Part shown: piece by piece, positions 26,280 through 34,336 of the stretch
How the letters are laid out: the number at the start of each line of letters is the position of its first letter
Position numbering within the stretch: position 1 is the stretch's first letter
Assembly (NCBI GenBank): GCA_019694685.1
Contig: JAIBBM010000038.1
Span: 1 to 41,268 of the forward strand
DNA from: Leptospirales bacterium
GTDB taxonomy: Bacteria > Spirochaetota > Leptospiria > Leptospirales > Leptonemataceae
Direction: 5' to 3'
Length of the DNA stretch: 41,268 bases
Position numbers and translations under genes: made by a program
The notes under the pieces: model-generated
Databases searched by the model: none
The model's input: the letters and a program-made list of their open reading frames with translations, nothing else
What the model was told of the DNA's origin: nothing

Positions 26280-27857
26280 ATGGTGACCGTCTACGAGCTT
26301 ACCTACATTCTCGTTTCGGCCATCCTGGTTTATCGCGCCATTCACAATCTGGTCATCTTCTCTAAAAACCGCAGACTTGATTTCCTCCTATTCTTCGCAC
26401 TCACTCAAGCCGCATTCACAGCGTACCTGATCTGCCTTCTCAAAACAATCAACACAAATGAATCTCAGGCGCTTCTATTCGAGCGCATAGAAAATGCAAT
26501 CCTGCCGTTCATTGCTGTCTTCTTCCTGTTCTTCGCGCAAAGATTCAGACCCATTCTGCCGGACTGGTTTGTCTGGGTCTTCACGATCGCAGATGCAATG
26601 CTTTCTCTGATCATCCTGTTTTACCCTCACGCGTACAACAGCGAGCTGGGAGCAGTGAAAACATTTCCAGCTCTGGGTGTCACATTCTACGAAACAAAAC
26701 AACCAGTATGGGTGTTCATGTTCATTGCGCTCAATCTAATTGGAATGGCCGGCATCATCGTACGATATCTCCAACTTGGACTGTTCAGACAAATAGAATC
26801 GCGCATACTCGTCGTATCGCTCGTCTTGTTTTTCCTGATGGGCGCCAATGACATGGCGGTTTCCCTGGAATTCTATACCTTCCCCTACATTGCGCACTTC
26901 GGATTTGTTCTGGTAATGTTTGCAGTAGAGAGTCTTTTTACATTCGAAGTGAAGTTCGCATACTCACACGCAGGCGAAGCAGCAACTGAAAATAACAATC
27001 CACCAGCCACGGACGATCGCCCGGACTGGAAAAAAAATGCTGAAATGCGCGAAGAGGCACGCAAGGAAAGAGAACGGTTGCGTGAACCTCCAGAAGATCC
27101 TGATTCAGCGGAAGAGCGTCCTCTTTATGTCCGGGTGCTTGGCTCTCTCGAAGTGAGATTGAATGGTGTGAAAATAGCGGCAGAAGAGCTCGGTGGAAAG
27201 AAAAAGCTTCTAACCCTTTTTAAGATCCTGCTCGTGCGATATGGAAAAGGAATCCACCGCGAAGAACTGCTGGAACTATTGTGGCCGGATCTAACGGAAG
27301 CCAATGCTCTCAACAATCTCCATGCCTTGATTTTTCGCTTACGGAAAGTTCTCACCGTATCGGAAGCAGTCGCATTCATCAGCGATACTGTTTCCCTTGA
27401 TCCTTCTCTCGTATCCACAGACGCCGCCAGACTGGACGAGCGAATCGCGGAGTCTCTCGCTTTGCTTTCCTCCCATCCAGAACGCGCCATCACACTGATG
27501 GAAAAGGCAACGGACCTGTATCGCGGGGATTACTTCGAATTCGACCCGAACTTCGAAGGGACACAAATGATCCGTGATCAGATTGCGACCAGGTTCAAGA
27601 AGTCATTGCTGAAGGTATGCTCCGAGATCACGAAAGAAAACCAGTCCGGTTCGTTGATTCACTTCGCAGAGAAATGCATCTCTCTGGACAATCTGGATGA
27701 AGAATGCTGGAGACAGCTGTTGCGCGGACTGGCCCTGGCAGGAAAGAAGAATGAAGCCAGGAGAAAGTATGATCAACTCAAAACCCTGCTACAAAAGGAA
27801 TTGAGTGTACTGCCTGATGCCCAAACGGATGATCTCATGCGCAGAATCGGCTCATGA
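26280..27857 (+). CDS. Seven-helix membrane regulator with SARP-like winged helix and BTAD
   Basis: From ATG 26280 this is a 525-residue protein. Residues 1-212 form seven predicted membrane helices (roughly 2-25, 32-53, 68-87, 92-112, 129-152, 163-182, 190-211). A charged linker with many Glu and Arg follows. From about 280 a winged-helix domain reads LYVRVLGSLEVRLNGV, then REELLELLWPDLTEANALNNLHALIFRLRKVL, as in OmpR/SARP regulators. From about 365 a bacterial transcriptional activation domain (helical repeats, with DLYRGDYFEFDPNFEG) runs to the end. It should sense a signal in or outside the membrane and bind DNA while anchored. A TTG at 26244 is an alternative start; a TATACT lies at 26254-26259. 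Targets are unknown; the divergent RDD operon is the obvious candidate. Confidence 0.85.
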   Translation: MVTVYELTYILVSAILVYRAIHNLVIFSKNRRLDFLLFFALTQAAFTAYLICLLKTINTNESQALLFERIENAILPFIAVFFLFFAQRFRPILPDWFVWVFTIADAMLSLIILFYPHAYNSELGAVKTFPALGVTFYETKQPVWVFMFIALNLIGMAGIIVRYLQLGLFRQIESRILVVSLVLFFLMGANDMAVSLEFYTFPYIAHFGFVLVMFAVESLFTFEVKFAYSHAGEAATENNNPPATDDRPDWKKNAEMREEARKERERLREPPEDPDSAEERPLYVRVLGSLEVRLNGVKIAAEELGGKKKLLTLFKILLVRYGKGIHREELLELLWPDLTEANALNNLHALIFRLRKVLTVSEAVAFISDTVSLDPSLVSTDAARLDERIAESLALLSSHPERAITLMEKATDLYRGDYFEFDPNFEGTQMIRDQIATRFKKSLLKVCSEITKENQSGSLIHFAEKCISLDNLDEECWRQLLRGLALAGKKNEARRKYDQLKTLLQKELSVLPDAQTDDLMRRIGS

Positions 27858-27890
27858 TCTTTTGAATCTACTTGCATCCAGGATGCTGGA

Positions 27891-28421
27891 GTGCGCGACT
27901 TGCGCATGCGTGTAATCCTCCTTTTACTTGCTTTCTTCGCAGGCTGTTCTCGAAACCCATCGGGGTCCTGGACCATGACGTCGGAAGACGCCGGACTGAA
28001 TGGAACTATAGAACTGACCGGTCAAAAATTCTTTCGGGTTCGCGTCAAAAGCAAAGATGTAGACACGGCAGGTGCAGGTCTCGCCACAGCGGGAAGAGTG
28101 GCTGTATGCCTGGGCACAGGATGTCGCGTGCGAGTACTCATAGAAAAATTCGGGAACTGGCGCGGGATGGCAACAGACGGCCTTCGCACAACGGACGAAT
28201 CCTGGGAAAAATCAGGCCAGGATCTGATTGGCCCTGCGGGAAAAAAACCTCTCGGCGGAAATGCGATGCCCGGACCGAATCAATTCATTGCTGAGCTGCA
28301 CGATCAAGTCGTGCTCGCAGACGATGCAGAAGGACTCATTCTCCTGGATCTCGCTCGAGACTCGGGGCGCGGAGAAATCATTCGGCCTTCAGGAAAAAAA
28401 TCGATTACTCTGCGACGCTAA
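27891..28421 (+). CDS. Predicted lipoprotein, unknown function
   Basis: This protein of about 176 residues starts at GTG 27891 (or ATG 27906), with signal VILLLLAFFAGC and lipid on Cys19 of the longer form. The mature part has GSWTMTSEDAGLNGTIELTGQKF, a pattern like small lipocalin- or META-type beta proteins, and a CLGTGC cysteine pair. No family is assigned. It follows the regulator gene by 33 bases on the same strand. Confidence 0.68.
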   Translation: MRDLRMRVILLLLAFFAGCSRNPSGSWTMTSEDAGLNGTIELTGQKFFRVRVKSKDVDTAGAGLATAGRVAVCLGTGCRVRVLIEKFGNWRGMATDGLRTTDESWEKSGQDLIGPAGKKPLGGNAMPGPNQFIAELHDQVVLADDAEGLILLDLARDSGRGEIIRPSGKKSITLRR

Positions 28422-28470
28422 CGCAGCAGTGATCCAGTATTTGCGAAACACAAACGGGGAACACAAACCA

Positions 28471-29280
28471 TTACTTACGCAATTTTCTTCCGCGCGCAGG
28501 GTTGTGTGGACTCCCATAGAATGGCGTTTCCAGAAAATTCTCATCTCCACTCAAGCATTCCAGAAAATCCCCGCGACGATCTGTTCTCTCCAGATTGAAA
28601 AACGCTCCCCACGCAAGAGTGGGAAACATACGCGCCAGAGGTCTGGCAATGCCGGGCGGAAATGGATAAAAATTGGACCCGCGAAATTCAGTGAGCTTAA
28701 AGAATCCGCCCGTCTCCGCAAATTTTTTGAAATCAGGTTTCGTAAATCCGCGAACGTGCGCGCTCAGACTTTGCTGGGCGGTTGGTTGCTCCCCGAACAG
28801 AAGCAACAAACGATTGTGGAGACTCGCAAGATTGGGAACGCCTACTAGAAATTTTCCCCCTGGACGAACCAGACGAACTGCTTCTGAAAAGATCCAGAAG
28901 ATTTCCTTTGTATGCTCCAGCACTTGATTGGCAATAAGTATGTCCACAGACGCATTTTTACCAGGATATGTGTCCCTTTCAAGATCTACTGCATGCGTCG
29001 CGATCCCCAATGATTTGCATTCTTTCTGATACTCACTGAAGTTTTCAATCCCTGCCAGCTGCCAGCGAAATGCGGCAGTTGTTTGAATGCTCGCATGCTG
29101 GCGAATGTTCACAATGTCCGTTCCGTGTCCACAACCCAGATCGTACACGCTGATTGGCTGATCACGAGAAGCCAGTTTCAGTGCATGCTCCGCGCCCCAA
29201 TCGCGCAGAATTTCTCGGCCATAGTTGAGGTGCTCCGTTCCTTTTTTTAGATTTACAAAGAATTCGCGAAGGGCCGACAT
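28471..29280 (-). CDS. Class I SAM-dependent methyltransferase (type 11)
   Basis: This methyltransferase has about 269 residues, with motif I as VYDLGCGHGTD, then VDILIANQVLEHTKEIFWIFSEAVRLVRPGGKFLVGVPN, the usual motif II-III stretch of Methyltransf_11 proteins. ATG 29278-29280 is chosen with GGAG just before it; the frame extends to a TTG at 29313. Its late part (SLSAHVRGFTKPDFKKFAETGGFF) is typical of methyltransferases in glycan or lipid clusters. It is divergent from the SDR gene with 42 bases between starts. The substrate is unknown. Confidence 0.85.
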   Translation of the reverse strand: MSALREFFVNLKKGTEHLNYGREILRDWGAEHALKLASRDQPISVYDLGCGHGTDIVNIRQHASIQTTAAFRWQLAGIENFSEYQKECKSLGIATHAVDLERDTYPGKNASVDILIANQVLEHTKEIFWIFSEAVRLVRPGGKFLVGVPNLASLHNRLLLLFGEQPTAQQSLSAHVRGFTKPDFKKFAETGGFFKLTEFRGSNFYPFPPGIARPLARMFPTLAWGAFFNLERTDRRGDFLECLSGDENFLETPFYGSPHNPARGRKLRK

Positions 29281-29322
29281 ATCTCCGCATACTGTGCCGG
29301 GGTCTACGGTCAAATTGAATCC

Positions 29323-30126
29323 ATGAACATCAAAGGGAAAAACGTACTGATCACTGGAGCCTCGAGCGGAATCGGAGAAGCTGCTGCCAGGGAAACAGCC
29401 AGACGGGGCGGAATCCCCCTACTGGTTGCAAGACGCGAAGAAGAGCTGGCAAGAGTGGCGCGCGAAATCCAAACCGAGAGCGGAATCAAAGCAGCGTTCC
29501 TCGTATGCGATGTTTCTTCTCCTCTCGACAGAATCAAGATCGAACCGTTCGCACGATCTGCCGGAGGTGTATCTATCCTGATCAACAATGCTGGGATCAC
29601 CGCGCATGGTAGATTCGATCAAACACAACCGGGCATTGCAGAACAAGCAATGAACCTCAACTTTTTTGCCGCACTTTACACTACACAGACGCTACTACCG
29701 GTGATGAGAGAAACTGCGGGTCAGAAGAAAATCGTTCTGGTGTCCACACCCTCCGCCCTCTACGGGATTCCGGGCAGATTCGCCTACAGCGCAAGCAAGG
29801 CGGCAGGCCACGCCTGGATGGAAAGCATTCGCATTGAATTGAAACGCGAAGGCTTTGACACTCTCATTTTTTGTCCAGGTTACACTCGCACACAACTTCG
29901 CACGCGTGGGCTTAGCGCAGACGGAACTGTACTCTCTGAGGAACAGGCGTCGGGAGCAAAGGATCCTTCTCAGGTAGCCACCATCCTTCTTGAAGCAGTA
30001 CGCAAAGACAAACGCATCGCTTTCACAAACAGTGCCGGTCCACTGGTGTACTATCTGCGCACGCTGGCCCCCGGATTCCTCGAAAAGATGCTGGCAAAAA
30101 AACTAAAAAAAGACTTTCAAACTTAG
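29323..30126 (+). CDS. Short-chain dehydrogenase/reductase
   Basis: This 267-residue classical SDR has TGASSGIG at 11-18, NNAG at 88-91, a catalytic serine near 141-144, and Tyr155 and Lys159 in YSASK. An Arg pair after strand 2 (ARREEE) suggests NADP preference. The hydrophobic C-terminus (LVYYLRTLAPGFLEKMLAKKLKK) is like lipid-active SDRs that sit on membranes. It lies 26 bases upstream of an acyltransferase, so a role in lipid modification is plausible, but the reaction is unknown. Confidence 0.9.
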   Translation: MNIKGKNVLITGASSGIGEAAARETARRGGIPLLVARREEELARVAREIQTESGIKAAFLVCDVSSPLDRIKIEPFARSAGGVSILINNAGITAHGRFDQTQPGIAEQAMNLNFFAALYTTQTLLPVMRETAGQKKIVLVSTPSALYGIPGRFAYSASKAAGHAWMESIRIELKREGFDTLIFCPGYTRTQLRTRGLSADGTVLSEEQASGAKDPSQVATILLEAVRKDKRIAFTNSAGPLVYYLRTLAPGFLEKMLAKKLKKDFQT

Positions 30127-30152
30127 TGTACGCCGGAAGATTTTCTCTGTAG

Positions 30153-31418
30153 ATGCAACCATTCATACCGTCGGCTTTCAATCTCCCTGTTGCCTGGGCC
30201 GTAGACTTTAGCCTTCCCATTTTACTCAAGCAATTGCAGAATCTAGATGGTGTGGTCCTCAAGCCGCAGGATGTGAAGATGCTGCGCTCGATTCGCGATG
30301 ATCGTCTGCTCTATTTCAGCAATCACCCGACTACTTCTGAACCGCCGGTTGCGTACTACGTGGCCAATGTAATGGGAGCTCGCTTTCAATTCATGGCCGC
30401 CCGCCAGGTATTTGAATGGGGCGGTGGTCTTGTGGGGAAGTTCATTTCCAGCATTGGAGCATTCTCAGTACTCGCAGGCGCGGCAGATCGCGAGTCCATC
30501 AAGATGTCACGCGCAATCCTCAGCCAGCCGCGCGGAAAACTGGTTCTATATCCGGAGGGAGAACCCACAAGCGGGGAAAATGACAATCTACTTCCGTTCC
30601 AGCAGGGTGCCGCACAGCTCGGTATCTGGGCACTGGAAGACGCGCGAAAATCAGATCCATCCGCGGATGTTACAGTCCTCCCCACGTTTGTAAAATACGT
30701 AATGACCGGAACGGAAGCTCATCTCCGAGCAGATCTTCATCAGAACATCAAGATCGTAGAAGCAAAACTGGGAGTGGATCCAGGAAACAGAAATTTACTG
30801 CGGCGATTCCTCGCTGTGGGTCGCGTGATGCTTGAAAAAGCGGAAAAAGATTACGGCGTCCCTATGGCATCAGAGAAAGACTACGACTACCGCGTGGGGC
30901 GTGTTCGCCATGTAATCCTGGACAACGTTGCAGAGAGACTCGGCCTCACCTCTTATGATAAAAAGAGTGACGCGATTGTCAAACTGCGCCATCTTCTCGC
31001 AGTCATCGAAATGATTCTGGTCAAATTTCCAGACCCACGCCTGCCCAATCCCACCGCGAGCGATATCGAATGGGCACAGCGCGAATGCCAGAAAGCATAT
31101 GACTTCATTGTAATCAAACCCGAGTATCTGCTTTCGCGACCTTCCGCAGAGAGATTCTACGAATGGCTGGCACGATTCGAAACAACCATTGACGGATCCA
31201 CAAATCCGCGACCCAGAAAGGCTCATGTATTCTTCGCAAAGCCCTTTCTTCTATCTGAATACTATGCGGACTACAAGAAAGAAAAGAAGGTTACCGTGGA
31301 GAAACTGACTGCCCGGCTTCGTGCGGACACGCAGGCACTCCTGGATCAGGCCGTCAATCTGACTGAGCCCCTGGTACGTCCGTACGACATTGGCGCGCCA
31401 GAAAAACCAGGCCCATGA
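30153..31418 (+). CDS. PlsC-like acyltransferase
   Basis: This 421-residue protein has a glycerolipid acyltransferase (LPLAT) domain in its first half. The catalytic block is NHPTTSEP at 57-64, an HX4E variant of the usual HX4D, and LYPEGEPT near 132-139 is the substrate-binding block. LPFQQGAAQLG follows. The C-terminal half (about 180-420) is unusual in length for PlsC, which is normally about 240 residues, and has no recognised domain. Transfer of an acyl chain to a glycerophospholipid or similar acceptor at the inner membrane is expected. It overlaps the next gene by 4 bases. Confidence 0.85.
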   Translation: MQPFIPSAFNLPVAWAVDFSLPILLKQLQNLDGVVLKPQDVKMLRSIRDDRLLYFSNHPTTSEPPVAYYVANVMGARFQFMAARQVFEWGGGLVGKFISSIGAFSVLAGAADRESIKMSRAILSQPRGKLVLYPEGEPTSGENDNLLPFQQGAAQLGIWALEDARKSDPSADVTVLPTFVKYVMTGTEAHLRADLHQNIKIVEAKLGVDPGNRNLLRRFLAVGRVMLEKAEKDYGVPMASEKDYDYRVGRVRHVILDNVAERLGLTSYDKKSDAIVKLRHLLAVIEMILVKFPDPRLPNPTASDIEWAQRECQKAYDFIVIKPEYLLSRPSAERFYEWLARFETTIDGSTNPRPRKAHVFFAKPFLLSEYYADYKKEKKVTVEKLTARLRADTQALLDQAVNLTEPLVRPYDIGAPEKPGP

Positions 31419-32584
31419 GACTGGATCCGCGAGATCCAATCTTCTTACAGTCGCCTCTGGATCTAATTCATAAGTATTACATAGAAAATGCGATTCAGGA
31501 CTATCGCATTTATACAGACAGACTCACAAACCAATTCTGTGCAGCCGCTCCCGCACCGGTTTTACTATCCAATCGTGCCCGCGTCAAAGACCAATCTTTC
31601 TTCCTTCGCAACGCAGAAATCCGGGCACGCAAGTTGACCCTCATCGCGGCGATTGATGGAGAAGAAAGAGAAATATCCGGAGAATCGTTCGGTGATTTTT
31701 TGCGCGAAGGGGAAAACAGAATCGCCATCGCCCAGGATGATCTTCTACTGCAAGAAGAGTATCCACGCCAGGCAGGCCTGTTCAGCTACAGGCCAGATCG
31801 GGCAAAGATGGATATACAGTATCGTCCCGATTTCGGTCACGGAGAACACGTTCAATATTTCATTGCTTCTACTGGCACGCCGTTCGGAGTTTTTAGTCCA
31901 GGCAGCTTTGTGTTTATAGACGGAGTCAATCGTCATAGATCTCAGATGATTTATGATGAATTGCTCCAATCTAAAATCATAAGCCGTGGAGGGATGGTCC
32001 TGGACGCGCCAAGACTTGCAGGATACGACTTTCTAACACCCCTTACAGATTACCAGGCGGCAGATCTCAAGAATATGCTCCTCCATCCCGCCGGGCTTCC
32101 CGCTCTTGAGAAACGATATGCGACATTGCTCACTCACGAAAAATCAGAGATCGCACGGGATTTGAACGGAGCGTTGCCGCATCTACGCGCCGAACAGCTC
32201 GAGGCACATCTGGCCTCCATGCGTGAAGATGAACGAAAGACTCTATTTGCTTTCTTTGTTTCTCGCGTCGTCTCATCTCTGCTCGCGGACCAGATCGTTC
32301 GCTACAGGGGCATTCTGCGGGACAATGCAAAGCGAGAAATTCTCATCCTGCTTTACGAACCGGTCCACTCCTCCTCTCACTACTATGGACGACTGCTGGA
32401 CTTTTTTGCAAAAGAAAAGCCCGGCTACAACCTGCGTCTGGCCATGGCTTACAAAAGACCGCCTCCGCGAAGAAGAGAGAACCTGCTTCATCCGTTCGTA
32501 GAGGCACTGAGAGACCTGGAAAATAAGAAGTACATTGAATCTGCAGAGCCTCTGATTCCGGACGATAGTTCACCTAGAGATTGA
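31415..32584 (+). CDS. Uncharacterised protein in the acyltransferase unit
   Basis: This 389-residue protein is not recognised. It has no signal or membrane helix. The first 200 residues are mixed and contain GHGEHVQYFIASTGTPFGVFSPGSFVFIDG; the last 200 are mainly helical, with LAFFVSRVVSS-like segments and EPVHSSSHYYGRLLDFFAKEKPG. The ATGA overlap with the acyltransferase shows coupled translation, so it probably works with that enzyme. The 33-base gap to the sulfatase-like gene suggests one transcript. Confidence 0.72.
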   Translation: MRLDPRDPIFLQSPLDLIHKYYIENAIQDYRIYTDRLTNQFCAAAPAPVLLSNRARVKDQSFFLRNAEIRARKLTLIAAIDGEEREISGESFGDFLREGENRIAIAQDDLLLQEEYPRQAGLFSYRPDRAKMDIQYRPDFGHGEHVQYFIASTGTPFGVFSPGSFVFIDGVNRHRSQMIYDELLQSKIISRGGMVLDAPRLAGYDFLTPLTDYQAADLKNMLLHPAGLPALEKRYATLLTHEKSEIARDLNGALPHLRAEQLEAHLASMREDERKTLFAFFVSRVVSSLLADQIVRYRGILRDNAKREILILLYEPVHSSSHYYGRLLDFFAKEKPGYNLRLAMAYKRPPPRRRENLLHPFVEALRDLENKKYIESAEPLIPDDSSPRD

Positions 32585-32617
32585 CCGCCATACGGCATCC
32601 GTCCTAGATCGCTTTAA

Positions 32618-34336
32618 ATGTATAACACATCCCTGGCACTGGCAACCCGAGCCGCGCGCTTTCGCTCTCGACTCACGTTTGGAGCCCTTGTTTTCTTTGC
32701 ATTCTTCCGACTCATTCTGCTGCCTGAAGGGGAAGGGCTTCCTCTCTTCTCTTCGTGGCTTGCGGACTCGGCTGTCTTCCTGACTCTTCTTCTGATTGCT
32801 CGGATTTTGCAGGCCATTCCAGGCGGCCGAATTGTTTCCCGGCTGTTCTTTCACTCCGCGTATCTTCTTTACTTCGTTCTAACTTTTTCCTACTGCTACT
32901 TTTTTCGAGAAGCAACCATTAGACAGTATTCCATCTTCGATTTAACGTTATCTGGCATTGCTTACTTCTTTACCAATGTGCTTCCTTTCTGGGGAAACAT
33001 TTTGCTTCTCGCAGCCCTGCTTCTGGTCTATGTGGTGAGCTATCTCAGAGATGACTGGCATATTCCAACCACCCTCGCTTTCCTATTATGCGGAAGCCTC
33101 TTCATGGTTGCAAAGGCTACGGCGAATGAGAATGCTTCACCCATTCTTCATTTGATCCAGGACGTCTCGGAGGCTGCGCGTTCTCCCGGGCTCACAGTAG
33201 ATCCGGCTCCCACTGAATTCTCTCTGGACGACCTGGACTCATGGACTCACCCCGCACCGCGCTTCGAACCGCGGTTTCAAAAGATCATCGTGCTGGTGAT
33301 GGAACAGATTACTCTTGCACAGTTACGAGAGGACTCGCGTGCCCTTCCACACGGCACCTTCTTCAATCGAGAAGAGGAGCACTCTCACGAATACAACAAT
33401 TTCTTTGCCGCAGATATGGACAGTCGCACCGGGATGCTTGCTCTCCTGGGAGGAAGACTGATCCCGTTTGAGGCATACTCAGATGAAGATGTGGACCAAT
33501 ATTCTTTTGTCTCTGGAAAACCTTCTCTTCTTAATATTGTAAAGAATCGTAACTATCGAACCGTGTATTCCGCATCAGAAACCGAAAGGGAACTGGTTGT
33601 GACAGACTTGCCATGGGACCAGATATACACTCTAACGCATGAAGAAGTGGACCAGGCCAGATCCAAATACCTCTGCATCAATCCGTACGAATTCGAACAC
33701 AGTTGCGAGGACAAAATCATGGTTTCGCGACTGGTGAACGATGTAGTAAAACACGATCGCGTATTTCTCTTCTACGAATTCATCTTCGGCCATGCGTCAG
33801 AGTACATTGACATTCAGAAAAAAACAGCGGTGCAATATTACTCTGAATTCATAGACGATCTGATATCAGGCCTGCGAAAAGCCCACGAGCTGGACCATAC
33901 TCTCATTGTAGTTACGTCGGATCATGGGATTCGCGATCACGGCTATGAGTCCTGGCTTTCCACATACAGAATCCCCTTGCTGTTCTATCATTCTTCGTTT
34001 AAGAAGCAGCTTCATCCGGAGCTCCATTCTCAAATCGACTTTCGAGATATCTTCCTCGAAGAATCATCGGGCAAACCGTCCAGTCTGAAGTCCAGAAAGT
34101 TCGCAGTCTTCATGGGGACTACAACGTCGTCTATCGTAGGGGCCATCACGGATCAGGGAGATGTGATGGTCCTGAAGAATCGCAAGTGGCTGCCTTACGT
34201 CATGTTCAACAAAAATGCAGACGAAGAAGACGCGCCGGGCGGGCCGCCCAAAAGCGACCTCAAACCCGGAGCAGTAGTGCGATACATTCAGGATTACCGC
34301 GCAAAGTTCTTATCAGGGAACTTGCCGGCCCACTAG
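32618..34336 (+). CDS. Membrane sulfatase/LTA-synthase-like phosphotransferase
   Basis: This 572-residue protein has about five to six N-terminal membrane helices (within residues 18-167) and a C-terminal alkaline-phosphatase-superfamily domain. Metal-binding positions can be read as Glu229 in VLVMEQ, a likely nucleophile Thr271 in DSRTGM, and Asp435-His436 in VTSDHGI; GHASEY near 391-396 may supply another His. This layout matches lipoteichoic acid synthases and phosphoethanolamine/phosphoglycerol transferases. A periplasmic transfer of a phospho-head group to a glycan or lipid is inferred. The stop shares CTAG with the convergent GH18/PDA/GT2 gene. Confidence 0.8.
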   Translation: MYNTSLALATRAARFRSRLTFGALVFFAFFRLILLPEGEGLPLFSSWLADSAVFLTLLLIARILQAIPGGRIVSRLFFHSAYLLYFVLTFSYCYFFREATIRQYSIFDLTLSGIAYFFTNVLPFWGNILLLAALLLVYVVSYLRDDWHIPTTLAFLLCGSLFMVAKATANENASPILHLIQDVSEAARSPGLTVDPAPTEFSLDDLDSWTHPAPRFEPRFQKIIVLVMEQITLAQLREDSRALPHGTFFNREEEHSHEYNNFFAADMDSRTGMLALLGGRLIPFEAYSDEDVDQYSFVSGKPSLLNIVKNRNYRTVYSASETERELVVTDLPWDQIYTLTHEEVDQARSKYLCINPYEFEHSCEDKIMVSRLVNDVVKHDRVFLFYEFIFGHASEYIDIQKKTAVQYYSEFIDDLISGLRKAHELDHTLIVVTSDHGIRDHGYESWLSTYRIPLLFYHSSFKKQLHPELHSQIDFRDIFLEESSGKPSSLKSRKFAVFMGTTTSSIVGAITDQGDVMVLKNRKWLPYVMFNKNADEEDAPGGPPKSDLKPGAVVRYIQDYRAKFLSGNLPAH

